DNA of 10,317 bases from Blastocatellia bacterium (GTDB lineage: Bacteria; Acidobacteriota; Blastocatellia; Pyrinomonadales; Pyrinomonadaceae), in contig JACDAK010000222.1 in the NCBI GenBank assembly GCA_013695495.1, positions 1 through 10,317 of the forward strand. Direction: 5' to 3'. The first letter of the stretch is position 1. Each line of letters begins with the position of its first letter. A model generated the notes under the pieces. It worked only from the letters and a program-made list of their open reading frames with translations, was not told where the DNA came from and did no database searches. This document shows positions 5,502-10,317 of the stretch, piece by piece. A program made the translations under genes and the position numbers.

Positions 5502-6665
5502 TTACAGAGCGATTCCGGCGGCATAACCAGAGGCCCATGCCCACTGAAAATTGTAGCCGCCGAGCCAGCCGGTAACGTCAACGATCTCGCCGATGAAATA
5601 GAGTCCAGATGCCTTTTTAGCTTCCATCGTTTGCGACGACAACTCATCGGTCGAAACGCCGCCACGGGTCACTTCTGCCTTATCCCAACCTTCAGTGCCT
5701 TTAAACCGGACGCTCCAGTTGTGGACGAGCGCCGCTGCATCTTCGATCTCTCGCCCCGACATCTCGCGCATCTGTTTCTGAGGAAGCCCAAGTTTTGGCA
5801 TCGACTCAGCTAATCGGTCGGGAAGGGTGCGTTTCAAGAAGTTGTCGATGCGCTGGCGGCTATTTGGGTCGTCCCGTATCAGATCTCGCAGGTTGTGGGC
5901 AGGGCTCAGATCGATAATTATCGGCTCGCCACGGCGCCAATAATTGGACGCCTGCAGTATCGCGGGCCCGGATAGTCCCCGATGTGTGAAGAGAATATTC
6001 TCGCGAAACTCTCGTCCGTCCGCGGTCACCCGCGAGTCGACCGAAATTCCCGCTAGCTTTCCCAAGCCGCGATCTTCACTGAAGATCAAGGGCACGAGCG
6101 ACGGTTCGGGCGCGACGATCGCGAGACCAAATTGGCGTGCGATCTTATAGCCGATGTCTGTGGCTCCGATCTTCGGAAACGAAAGCCCTCCGGTCGCTAC
6201 GACCAAGTTTGCCGAACGGAATGTTCCGCGCGAAGAACTCACGACAAACTCAGCAGCTGCTTTCGCGACGCTGTTGACGCTGCACCCTGTTTCGATTCGT
6301 ACTCTGGCTGACTTGCACTCGGCTAGGAGCATATCAACGATTTGCTGCGACCGTTGGCGGCAAAAAAGCTGGCCGAGCTTTTTCTCGTAGAATTCTATCT
6401 TGTGATGTTTGACGAGGTCGATGAAATGCTGAGGGATATATCTGGCGAGTGCCGACTTAGCGAAGTGCGGATTCTGCGATACGAAATTCTCAGCAGTCGT
6501 GTGGATATTTGTGAAATTACACCGCCCGCCGCCTGAGATTATTATCTTCCGTCCGACCGAGGCATTATGTTCTAGCACTGCCACTCGACGTCCGCGTTTG
6601 CCGGCTTCTATAGCACAGAAGAGCCCTGCGGCTCCGCCCCCGATAATCACGGCGTCAAATCGCAT
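5502..6665 (-). CDS. YhiN/HI0933-family FAD-binding flavoprotein
   Basis: A 387-residue NAD(P)/FAD-dependent oxidoreductase of the HI0933/YhiN (BaiN-like) family. The N-terminal dinucleotide-binding motif is DAVIIGGGAAGLFCAIEAG (GGGAAG at 9-14) with acidic E32 closing strand 2. The family signature ISGGGRCNFTN is at 43-53, followed by VVATGGLSFPKIGATDIGY, FTHRGLSGPAILQ, a TRGGV segment, and the C-terminal flavin-contacting block YFIGEIVDVTGWLGGYNFQWAWASGYAAG, which is close to the usual C-terminus. The length is normal for the family. It is cytoplasmic, and the physiological substrate of most members is unknown. Its ATG overlaps the TGA of the upstream DinB-family gene (TGATG), so the two are translationally coupled. 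It has no ribosome site of its own. Confidence 0.92.
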   Translation of the reverse strand: MRFDAVIIGGGAAGLFCAIEAGKRGRRVAVLEHNASVGRKIIISGGGRCNFTNIHTTAENFVSQNPHFAKSALARYIPQHFIDLVKHHKIEFYEKKLGQLFCRQRSQQIVDMLLAECKSARVRIETGCSVNSVAKAAAEFVVSSSRGTFRSANLVVATGGLSFPKIGATDIGYKIARQFGLAIVAPEPSLVPLIFSEDRGLGKLAGISVDSRVTADGREFRENILFTHRGLSGPAILQASNYWRRGEPIIIDLSPAHNLRDLIRDDPNSRQRIDNFLKRTLPDRLAESMPKLGLPQKQMREMSGREIEDAAALVHNWSVRFKGTEGWDKAEVTRGGVSTDELSSQTMEAKKASGLYFIGEIVDVTGWLGGYNFQWAWASGYAAGIAL

Positions 6666-7177
6666 CAGGGCAGATAACGCTCATGAATGATGTTGGCGTG
6701 ATGCTTCACGTGGCCCGCCATTATATATGCCAGGGCCCGCACAGACACCGCTGCTTCACTTGCCGTACCCATCTGCTGCCAGCCGACGTCGTCGAGTCGG
6801 CCAAACGTGATCAAATTCGAACGTCTGAGCAGTTCGAACTCGGCGAGAAGGTCATTCACGCTCAATTCATTTGCTCGGGCTGCCGACACGTAACTGTCCT
6901 GGTCGAATGACGCGAGCGGCGTTGCGTCGCCGCGTGCGATGCGAAAGGCTCGGTAGCCGAAAACGCGTTCCCCGTCGTTGATGTGAAGGAGTAGTTCCTT
7001 CAGGCTCCACTTTCCTTCGGCGTAGCCGAAATTTGCATGGACGTCATCTACTGAGGCCAGAAGCGATCGAAGTTCGGCAGGTTGCGTTTTCAGAACATTA
7101 AGCACATCGGTGCCGTCTATTTGTGAGACGTATCCCGAGTAGAACGGAGCGAACTCTGAGTTTTCGGGTCGGTTCAT
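6665..7177 (-). CDS. DinB-family (DinB/YfiT-like) metal-binding protein
   Basis: A 170-residue four-helix-bundle protein of the DinB_2 group. The expected metal-binding histidines are visible: H65 in KELLLHINDGERVFGYR, and H156 and H160 in MAGHVKHHANIIHERYL, the typical H...HxxxH triad. The motifs RIARGDATPLASFDQDSYV and VSVRALAYIMAGH are characteristic of this subgroup. Family members include damage-inducible proteins of unknown role and thiol S-transferases (bacillithiol, mycothiol). With a bshB1-like gene nearby, a bacillithiol-dependent transferase is a reasonable but unproven guess. I chose ATG 7177 over an upstream frame extension to 7240 because conserved sequence begins there and an extended -10 lies seven bases before it. 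It forms an operon with the YhiN-family gene. Confidence 0.85.
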   Translation of the reverse strand: MNRPENSEFAPFYSGYVSQIDGTDVLNVLKTQPAELRSLLASVDDVHANFGYAEGKWSLKELLLHINDGERVFGYRAFRIARGDATPLASFDQDSYVSAARANELSVNDLLAEFELLRRSNLITFGRLDDVGWQQMGTASEAAVSVRALAYIMAGHVKHHANIIHERYLP

Positions 7178-7184
7178 ATGCTGT

Positions 7185-7193
7185 ATAGTAACA
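7185..7193 (-). promoter_or_regulatory. Extended -10 promoter, probably leaderless, for the DinB-family gene
   Basis: The minus strand reads TGT-TACTAT, with the hexamer ending seven bases before ATG 7177. No Shine-Dalgarno is present. The layout is the same as at 2130-2138 and 2160-2168, which strengthens both the promoter call and the choice of start. Confidence 0.5.
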
Positions 7194-7243
7194 GAACCGC
7201 AGAAATTCTCTATTTGATGACGAAGCTGTTTACTTGGCACGCT

Positions 7244-7274
7244 TTGACGGATTTCGGCGGACCTTTGTTATACG
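7244..7274 (+). promoter_or_regulatory. Candidate promoter of the YceI-family gene
   Basis: TTGACG (7244-7249) and TATACG (7269-7274) are separated by 19 bases. The -10 is preceded by TGT, so it may act as an extended -10. The long spacer lowers confidence. Transcription would start near 7281, giving a leader of about 22 bases that contains GGGAG five bases before ATG 7303. Confidence 0.4.
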
Positions 7275-7302
7275 AAACAAGCAATAAAAAGTGGGAGAAA
7301 AT

Positions 7303-7977
7303 ATGAAAAAATCCTTGCTGTCGTTGGTTCTAATTAGCGCGGTGGCGTTCGTCGTTGTCAGCACCTCAACGCACGCGGGTGACCTTGAATTCGCTGAGCG
7401 GTTCGGTTCAACCCAGGTGATCGGAGAATCCGGCACCTATAGCTTTGACCGTGCCCATACGTTCATTGGGTTCCGGATCAAGCACCTGGGGCTCATCGAT
7501 GTACCGGGATATTTTCGCGATTTTACGGGCACGATCAACTACGACGCAAAAGAACCTGCGAAATCGTCGGTCCAATTTACTGCAAAGATGACTAGTGTTG
7601 ATACCGGCGTTGCCGGGCGCGACAATCATCTTCGAACGGCGGATTTCTTCGAGGTCGAGAAATATCCGGAAATGACTTTTAAGAGCACGAAAGTCGAGAA
7701 GGCGGGTGAGAACTGGAACGTTACCGGCGACCTCACGATGAAGGGTGTGACGAGATCCGTTAGTCTTCCGTTCCAGCTCACCGGGTTTCTCCCGGGTAAC
7801 GAACGGCAGGGTATGCGTATGGGGGTCACCGCGGAAACGATCATTAACCGCCGCGATTTCGACGTGACTTACGGAAATGATTTGCCGGGCGGCGTACCCG
7901 TGATCGGTAACGACGTTACTGTTTGGCTCCAGATCGAAGCCTTAAAGCAACGCGAGGAGCCCGCCGCCACGCAATAA
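7303..7977 (+). CDS. Secreted YceI-family lipid-binding-fold protein
   Basis: A 225-residue protein. Residues 1-25 are a clear Sec signal peptide (MKK, a hydrophobic core LLSLVLISAVAFVVVS, and cleavage after STHA), so the mature form is periplasmic or exported. The YceI beta-barrel domain runs from about residue 44: GTYSFDRAHTFIGFRIKHLG at the start, then VDTGVAGRDNHLRTADFFEVEKYPEMTF, the family signature, then GDLTMKGVTRSVSLPFQL, and a closing VPVIGNDVTVWLQIEA. YceI proteins have a lipocalin-like fold that binds polyisoprenoid or other long hydrophobic ligands, but their physiological role is poorly defined. ATG 7303 is chosen over GTG 7291 because GGGAG lies five bases upstream and the lysines fit a signal-peptide start. 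It is monocistronic, divergent from the DinB-family gene and convergent with the dipeptidase gene six bases away. Confidence 0.92.
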   Translation: MKKSLLSLVLISAVAFVVVSTSTHAGDLEFAERFGSTQVIGESGTYSFDRAHTFIGFRIKHLGLIDVPGYFRDFTGTINYDAKEPAKSSVQFTAKMTSVDTGVAGRDNHLRTADFFEVEKYPEMTFKSTKVEKAGENWNVTGDLTMKGVTRSVSLPFQLTGFLPGNERQGMRMGVTAETIINRRDFDVTYGNDLPGGVPVIGNDVTVWLQIEALKQREEPAATQ

Positions 7978-7983
7978 ACGAGC

Positions 7984-8544
7984 TCACTTGGAAAGATCTG
8001 CGACCTCGTCAAACGACAGGTCGCAGATCTCGTACTGCTCCCAGTCCGCATGGTCGAAATGCCACCACTCTCGCGGGTTGACGATAAACCCTTCCGCTTC
8101 CATCGACTCGCGTAGCAGATCGCGGTTCGCTGTCTCTTGCGCGGTTCCGCCGAGATAATCAGGCGAAGCCCGTTCTGTAAACTCGTCATATCCAGAAGGC
8201 ATCGGAAGGAGATCGCCGGACGAAAGGTCGAAGAGGCTCAGGTCGACGGCGCATCCACGATTGTGCTTTGAACCCCGTTGGGGGTCTGCTACAAATTTCC
8301 GCTGCTCATCGTTCGTCACTTCCCAGAACAGCTTTGTTATCGTCCACGGCCGGTAACCATCGAACAGGGCTAAGCCGAGCCTCTGAGCATTCAGTTTACG
8401 GTGTGCTGCGACTACTGCTTCTGCCGCCACCGGCTGCAAAAAGACGCGGGCCGCAGGATAAACGATGCGGCCCATAAAGTTGCCGTTTGTGGCATAACGA
8501 ACATCGAGTTTGATCGTTGAATCTAGCTGCGTGATCTCAATCAT
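7984..8544 (-). CDS. ddpX: D-Ala-D-Ala dipeptidase (peptidase M15D, VanX/DdpX type)
   Basis: A 186-residue zinc dipeptidase that hydrolyses D-alanyl-D-alanine. The zinc ligands are H94 and D101 in SKHNRGCAVDL and H162 in EWWHFDH, with E159 as the catalytic base. R65 in DGYRP corresponds to the substrate-binding arginine of VanX. The N-terminal LDVRYATNGNFMG is also typical. There is no signal peptide, so the enzyme should be cytoplasmic, as is VanX. No vanH or vanA-like ligase gene and no VanRS regulator is present, so a housekeeping D-Ala-D-Ala recycling role like that of DdpX fits better than glycopeptide resistance. It starts ten bases after the stop of the secreted-protein gene, with no clear ribosome site, so it is probably co-transcribed. 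A strong hairpin overlaps its last codons. Confidence 0.9.
   Translation of the reverse strand: MIEITQLDSTIKLDVRYATNGNFMGRIVYPAARVFLQPVAAEAVVAAHRKLNAQRLGLALFDGYRPWTITKLFWEVTNDEQRKFVADPQRGSKHNRGCAVDLSLFDLSSGDLLPMPSGYDEFTERASPDYLGGTAQETANRDLLRESMEAEGFIVNPREWWHFDHADWEQYEICDLSFDEVADLSK
7994..8030. repeat. Perfect 13-bp hairpin at the convergent gene ends
   Basis: AGATCTGCGACCT (7994-8006) and AGGTCGCAGATCT (8018-8030) are exact inverted copies with an 11-base loop. It begins 17 bases after the YceI-family stop, where a terminator would sit, but lies inside the last codons of the leftward dipeptidase gene. No proper T tract follows on the plus strand and only a short TTT follows on the minus strand, so it may be an mRNA 3'-end stabiliser or a weak bidirectional terminator rather than a classic intrinsic terminator. 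Confidence 0.6.
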
Positions 8545-8554
8545 CTACACGATT

Positions 8555-9613
8555 CTACGGTTGATCTTCCTCGATTGGCGAATCGTCATCGTCAAGAATA
8601 ATGACCTCGGAGCCGAACTTTTGATAATCGCGGAACCTGATGACATTGCGAGTTTCAAAATTCCGGCCGCTTTCCCGGAATGTCAGCCTTACGTCCGAAA
8701 GCAGCGGTAGAAGATAATCTTCTTCGCTGATCGATGTCCAGTCATAATCGATCACACGTTTCGCGGAAGTTATAGGGAATCCCTCGGGAATTTCGGTGGC
8801 TTCGCTTTCGATCCTCAGCACGCGATGGTTTTCGCGGTCTATCCACACTCGGCCGCGCATGCCGGTGATCGCAGAGGATCGTCCCGAGTTGCCGTATGCG
8901 ATCTGCTGCTTTGCCTTATCCCGGTCGACTGCGTAATCAAACATCACTGCCGGCCGCTCGCGGATAAGTGCGGTATCGACCACGTTGAATAAGGTGTCAC
9001 TTTCGGGTTTGAAAATAGTTGCAAGTACCGTGACGAATTCGCCGGTCGAGCTTGTTCCGCCGAATTCTTCGTAGCTCCGCTTAACCTCGGGGGCGGGCTG
9101 AATTATGCCGTTGACCGAGAGCACACGGTAATCTTCTTGTCCGGATGCCCGGTAGCTGACCGCGACGACGAGCCTATCAAGATTTCGAAAGTTGTTTGTG
9201 CCCGCAAATGCTTGTGATCGCTGTATCTGCTGCTTTACGACAAAGTCCGGCATTTCACCCACGGCTTCGAGGGTCTTAGCACGAGCTTTTGCGATGAGTT
9301 CGTCCGCTTCGGCTTTCGACGGCGGTTTCGCTGCCGAAGGGTTCTGTCGGCGTCGGTCTGCTTCTTCCAAAGCTTGTCGAAGATCCGCGTCATTGCGAGC
9401 CTTGGTTCGCGTTAGCGAGCGGATGCCTGCCGTTAGCTCAAAATTGATTCCGCGGCGGCGTAACGCTTCTACGATCGAATCCTTTTCGCCGAAGTTGGTA
9501 TCCAGGGAGTAAAGCATTTTCACGTACTCCTGCTGAGAAAGCGGAGCATCCTGAGCGAAAGCGGCAGTGGCGAAGATGAAGAGGAGTAAAATCCGTGCGG
9601 TTTTCATTAACAT
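8555..9613 (-). CDS. Secreted acidobacterial-type protein of unknown function
   Basis: A 352-residue exported protein. A Sec signal peptide (MLMKTARILLLFIFATAAFA, cut near 20) has no lipobox cysteine. Residues 24-62 hold SQQEYVKMLYSLD...IVEALRRRGINFELT, a helical segment, then a charged helical linker (about 68-117). From about 118 a beta-rich domain begins: MPDFVVKQQIQRS, NLDRLVVAVSYRASGQEDYRVLSVNG, FGGTSSTGEFVTVLATIF, RGRVWIDRENHRVLRIESEATEIPEGFP, VIDYDWTSISEEDYLLPLLSDVRL, then NVIRFRDYQKF. I recognise this arrangement as common among acidobacterial secreted proteins, with strand patterns reminiscent of LolA-like or outer-membrane lipoprotein-sorting folds. The role is unknown. The C-terminus is an acidic tail (DDDDSPIEEDQP). 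ATG 9613 has GGGGG eight bases upstream; ATG 9607 is a close alternative. No convincing promoter lies between it and the terminator to its right. Confidence 0.8.
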   Translation of the reverse strand: MLMKTARILLLFIFATAAFAQDAPLSQQEYVKMLYSLDTNFGEKDSIVEALRRRGINFELTAGIRSLTRTKARNDADLRQALEEADRRRQNPSAAKPPSKAEADELIAKARAKTLEAVGEMPDFVVKQQIQRSQAFAGTNNFRNLDRLVVAVSYRASGQEDYRVLSVNGIIQPAPEVKRSYEEFGGTSSTGEFVTVLATIFKPESDTLFNVVDTALIRERPAVMFDYAVDRDKAKQQIAYGNSGRSSAITGMRGRVWIDRENHRVLRIESEATEIPEGFPITSAKRVIDYDWTSISEEDYLLPLLSDVRLTFRESGRNFETRNVIRFRDYQKFGSEVIILDDDDSPIEEDQP

Positions 9614-9665
9614 TAAAGATGCCCCCGGCGAAGCCTCAGTTGGCTTTATGCTCGCCCTGGCTAGT

Positions 9666-9694
9666 AAAGAAAAAGGCGGAGATCGCTCCCCGCC
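9666..9694 (-). terminator. Rho-independent terminator of the PilZ-like gene
   Basis: Read on the minus strand, GGCGGGGAGCGATCTCCGCC forms a GGCGG/CCGCC stem (9690-9694 with 9675-9679) extended by AG/CT over a GG bulge. It is followed at once by TTTTTCTTT (9674-9666). It sits 27 bases after the stop of the PilZ-like gene and separates it from the secreted-protein gene. Confidence 0.8.
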
Positions 9695-9720
9695 GTACAG
9701 ATAAGATAAAGATGATGAAG

Positions 9721-10122
9721 TTAATTAACCCATTCTTCGTCGTAATTTAACTGCCAGTGTCGAGTTACCCATTCCTGAGCCGCGGTCATCGCTGTCGATT
9801 TCCACTTCTTGAGGTTTTCAGCCACTGAAAGAGCCGCCAGCGGTTTGCTCGGGTCCCTTTCAACTCTTATCACCTGCGTCGGAACGTCGATGATGGTCTT
9901 ATTCTCCTCCAGAATTCTCAAACGGACGCGACTGCCGACCGGAGGCAGAACCTCGAGATTAACGAGTGCCGTGGTTTCACCGATGTTTTCGGTTGTCCCA
10001 TCAACACTAATTTTTTCTCCAGTCGACTCATCCACCCAGCTTGCACGTATAGGCATATTTGCCAAGATCCGATGATGCATCGGAGTCTTATATGATGAAG
10101 TAGCGTATTCAATTTGCGCCAT
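9721..10122 (-). CDS. Divergent PilZ-like domain protein (133 aa)
   Basis: A 133-residue soluble protein. Residues 15-102 follow the pattern of a PilZ beta-barrel: HHRILANMPIRASWVDES, then VDGTTENIGETTALVNLEVLPPVGSRVRLRI, then VPTQVIRVERDPSKPLAALSV. A canonical PilZ domain binds cyclic di-GMP through RxxxR and [D/N]xSxxG. Here the first region has only R18 and R26, and the second reads NIGETT (46-51), lacking both the serine and the following glycine. Cyclic di-GMP binding is therefore doubtful and the protein may act by protein contacts. The C-terminus (103-133) is a tryptophan-rich helix (LKKWKSTAMTAAQEWVTRHWQL). The start has GGGGG seven bases upstream. The gene is monocistronic, with a strong promoter and its own terminator. 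Confidence 0.65.
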   Translation of the reverse strand: MAQIEYATSSYKTPMHHRILANMPIRASWVDESTGEKISVDGTTENIGETTALVNLEVLPPVGSRVRLRILEENKTIIDVPTQVIRVERDPSKPLAALSVAENLKKWKSTAMTAAQEWVTRHWQLNYDEEWVN

Positions 10123-10173
10123 TTAGCTTCCCCCTTTTTCTGTTTTCGACTTACCTACCCTTTGTTCAATCCT

Positions 10174-10186
10174 CATTCGAAGAATG
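10174..10186. promoter_or_regulatory. Dyad at the transcription start (operator candidate 2)
   Basis: CATTC-GAA-GAATG is a perfect 5-bp inverted repeat with the same half-site as the spacer dyad, centred about 30 bases (near three helical turns) from it, just after the predicted start. The inner spacing differs (3 versus 6 bases), which weakens the case for one shared regulator. Confidence 0.35.
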
Positions 10187-10193
10187 ACCAATC

Positions 10194-10222
10194 AATCTAG
10201 GGCATTCTTACGAGAATGTCAA
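10194..10222 (-). promoter_or_regulatory. Strong sigma70-type promoter of the PilZ-like gene
   Basis: The minus strand reads TTGACA (10222-10217), exactly 17 bases, then TAGATT (10199-10194). The -35 is a perfect consensus and the spacer is optimal. Transcription should start near 10187, giving a leader of about 65 bases. Confidence 0.75.
10203..10218. promoter_or_regulatory. Dyad inside the promoter spacer (operator candidate 1)
   Basis: CATTCT-TACG-AGAATG is a perfect 6-bp inverted repeat that touches the -35 hexamer and fills the spacer up to three bases from the -10. A protein bound here would block RNA polymerase. A related dyad lies near the predicted transcription start. Confidence 0.45.
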
Positions 10223-10235
10223 GTATATTATATAC
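10223..10235. repeat. AT-rich palindrome upstream of the -35
   Basis: GTATAT-T-ATATAC is a perfect inverted repeat immediately beyond the -35 hexamer of the PilZ-gene promoter. It could be an UP-element-like or activator site, or a -10 region for rightward transcription toward the window edge. Confidence 0.3.
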
Positions 10236-10317
10236 ACTCCTAAACACTTATGTTTCAACTACTTAGTCAGGTGTGCGCATCAGTCGGTTACTCCGCTCGA
10301 CTCGCGGTGGCTCCAAC
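10236..10317. other. Right-edge stretch, no supported gene
   Basis: A rightward frame opens at ATG 10250 and stays open for 22 codons to the edge (MFQLLSQVCASVGYSARLAV...), but has no Shine-Dalgarno and no recognisable family. On the minus strand, two frames entering from the edge stop within this stretch and could be the tail of a leftward gene. Neither can be chosen on this evidence. I see no tRNA structure here. Confidence 0.3.

Noticed and set aside
5517..5563. Inverted GGCGGC / GCCGCC near the end of the flavoprotein gene
   Set aside because: It arises from glycine and alanine codons of the conserved C-terminal motif and has a long loop, with no T tract.
5418..5813. 131-residue rightward frame overlapping the channel end and the flavoprotein C-terminus
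   Set aside because: It runs through two well-supported genes in other frames and its protein shows no family features.
9627..9656. Imperfect stem (GGCGA-AGCC / GGCT-TCGCC with bulge) in the leader of the secreted-protein gene
   Set aside because: The stem is short and broken by an asymmetric bulge. It matches no riboswitch I know and no conservation can be seen here.
10262..10317. Possible tRNA or gene tail at the right edge
   Set aside because: No cloverleaf with a TTCGA-type T loop could be drawn, and several frames are equally open or closed, so no gene can be supported.

Overview
The window reads as a chromosomal segment from an Acidobacteriota-like bacterium, probably of the Blastocatellia/Pyrinomonas type. 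The reasons are a bacillithiol-type PIG-L deacetylase, a secreted protein of a kind I associate with acidobacterial genomes, moderately high GC, tightly packed genes, and chromosomal start codons that mostly lack a Shine-Dalgarno but have -10 elements very close to them. This assignment is inference; no rRNA or other marker gene is present.

Region by region. (1) 1-905: an AT-richer block with three tightly packed leftward genes. The two whose starts are intact carry strong AGGAGG ribosome sites. The block ends in a truncated phage-head-like protein and looks like a phage or integrated-element fragment joined abruptly to the chromosome near 905. (2) 918-3728: a small unrecognised gene runs into a leftward metallo-beta-lactamase (RNase Z-like) gene. 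The latter is divergent from a bshB1-like deacetylase gene followed 2 bases later by a coiled-coil/J-domain protein gene. (3) 3794-5497: a two-TM potassium channel with two cytoplasmic RCK modules, behind a clear TTGAAC-N17-TAAGTT promoter. (4) 5502-7177, leftward: a DinB-family gene overlapping by 1 base a YhiN/HI0933 flavoprotein gene. (5) 7303-7977: a secreted YceI-family protein. (6) 7984-9613, leftward: a secreted unknown-function protein followed by a VanX/DdpX-type dipeptidase. (7) 9721-10122, leftward: a divergent PilZ-like protein with a textbook terminator and a TTGACA-N17-TAGATT promoter whose spacer is filled by a dyad.

Functional links are modest. BshB1 with a DinB-fold protein (the fold of bacillithiol S-transferases) hints at bacillithiol metabolism. 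The channel, YceI protein, dipeptidase and secreted protein are envelope or homeostasis genes. I see no coherent new system. The most noteworthy items are the foreign junction at the left edge with its paralogous pair of tiny genes, the mirrored apparently leaderless promoters at 2130-2168, and the operator-like architecture upstream of the PilZ gene. There is no tRNA, rRNA, CRISPR array or insertion sequence, and no gene-free stretch longer than 300 bases.
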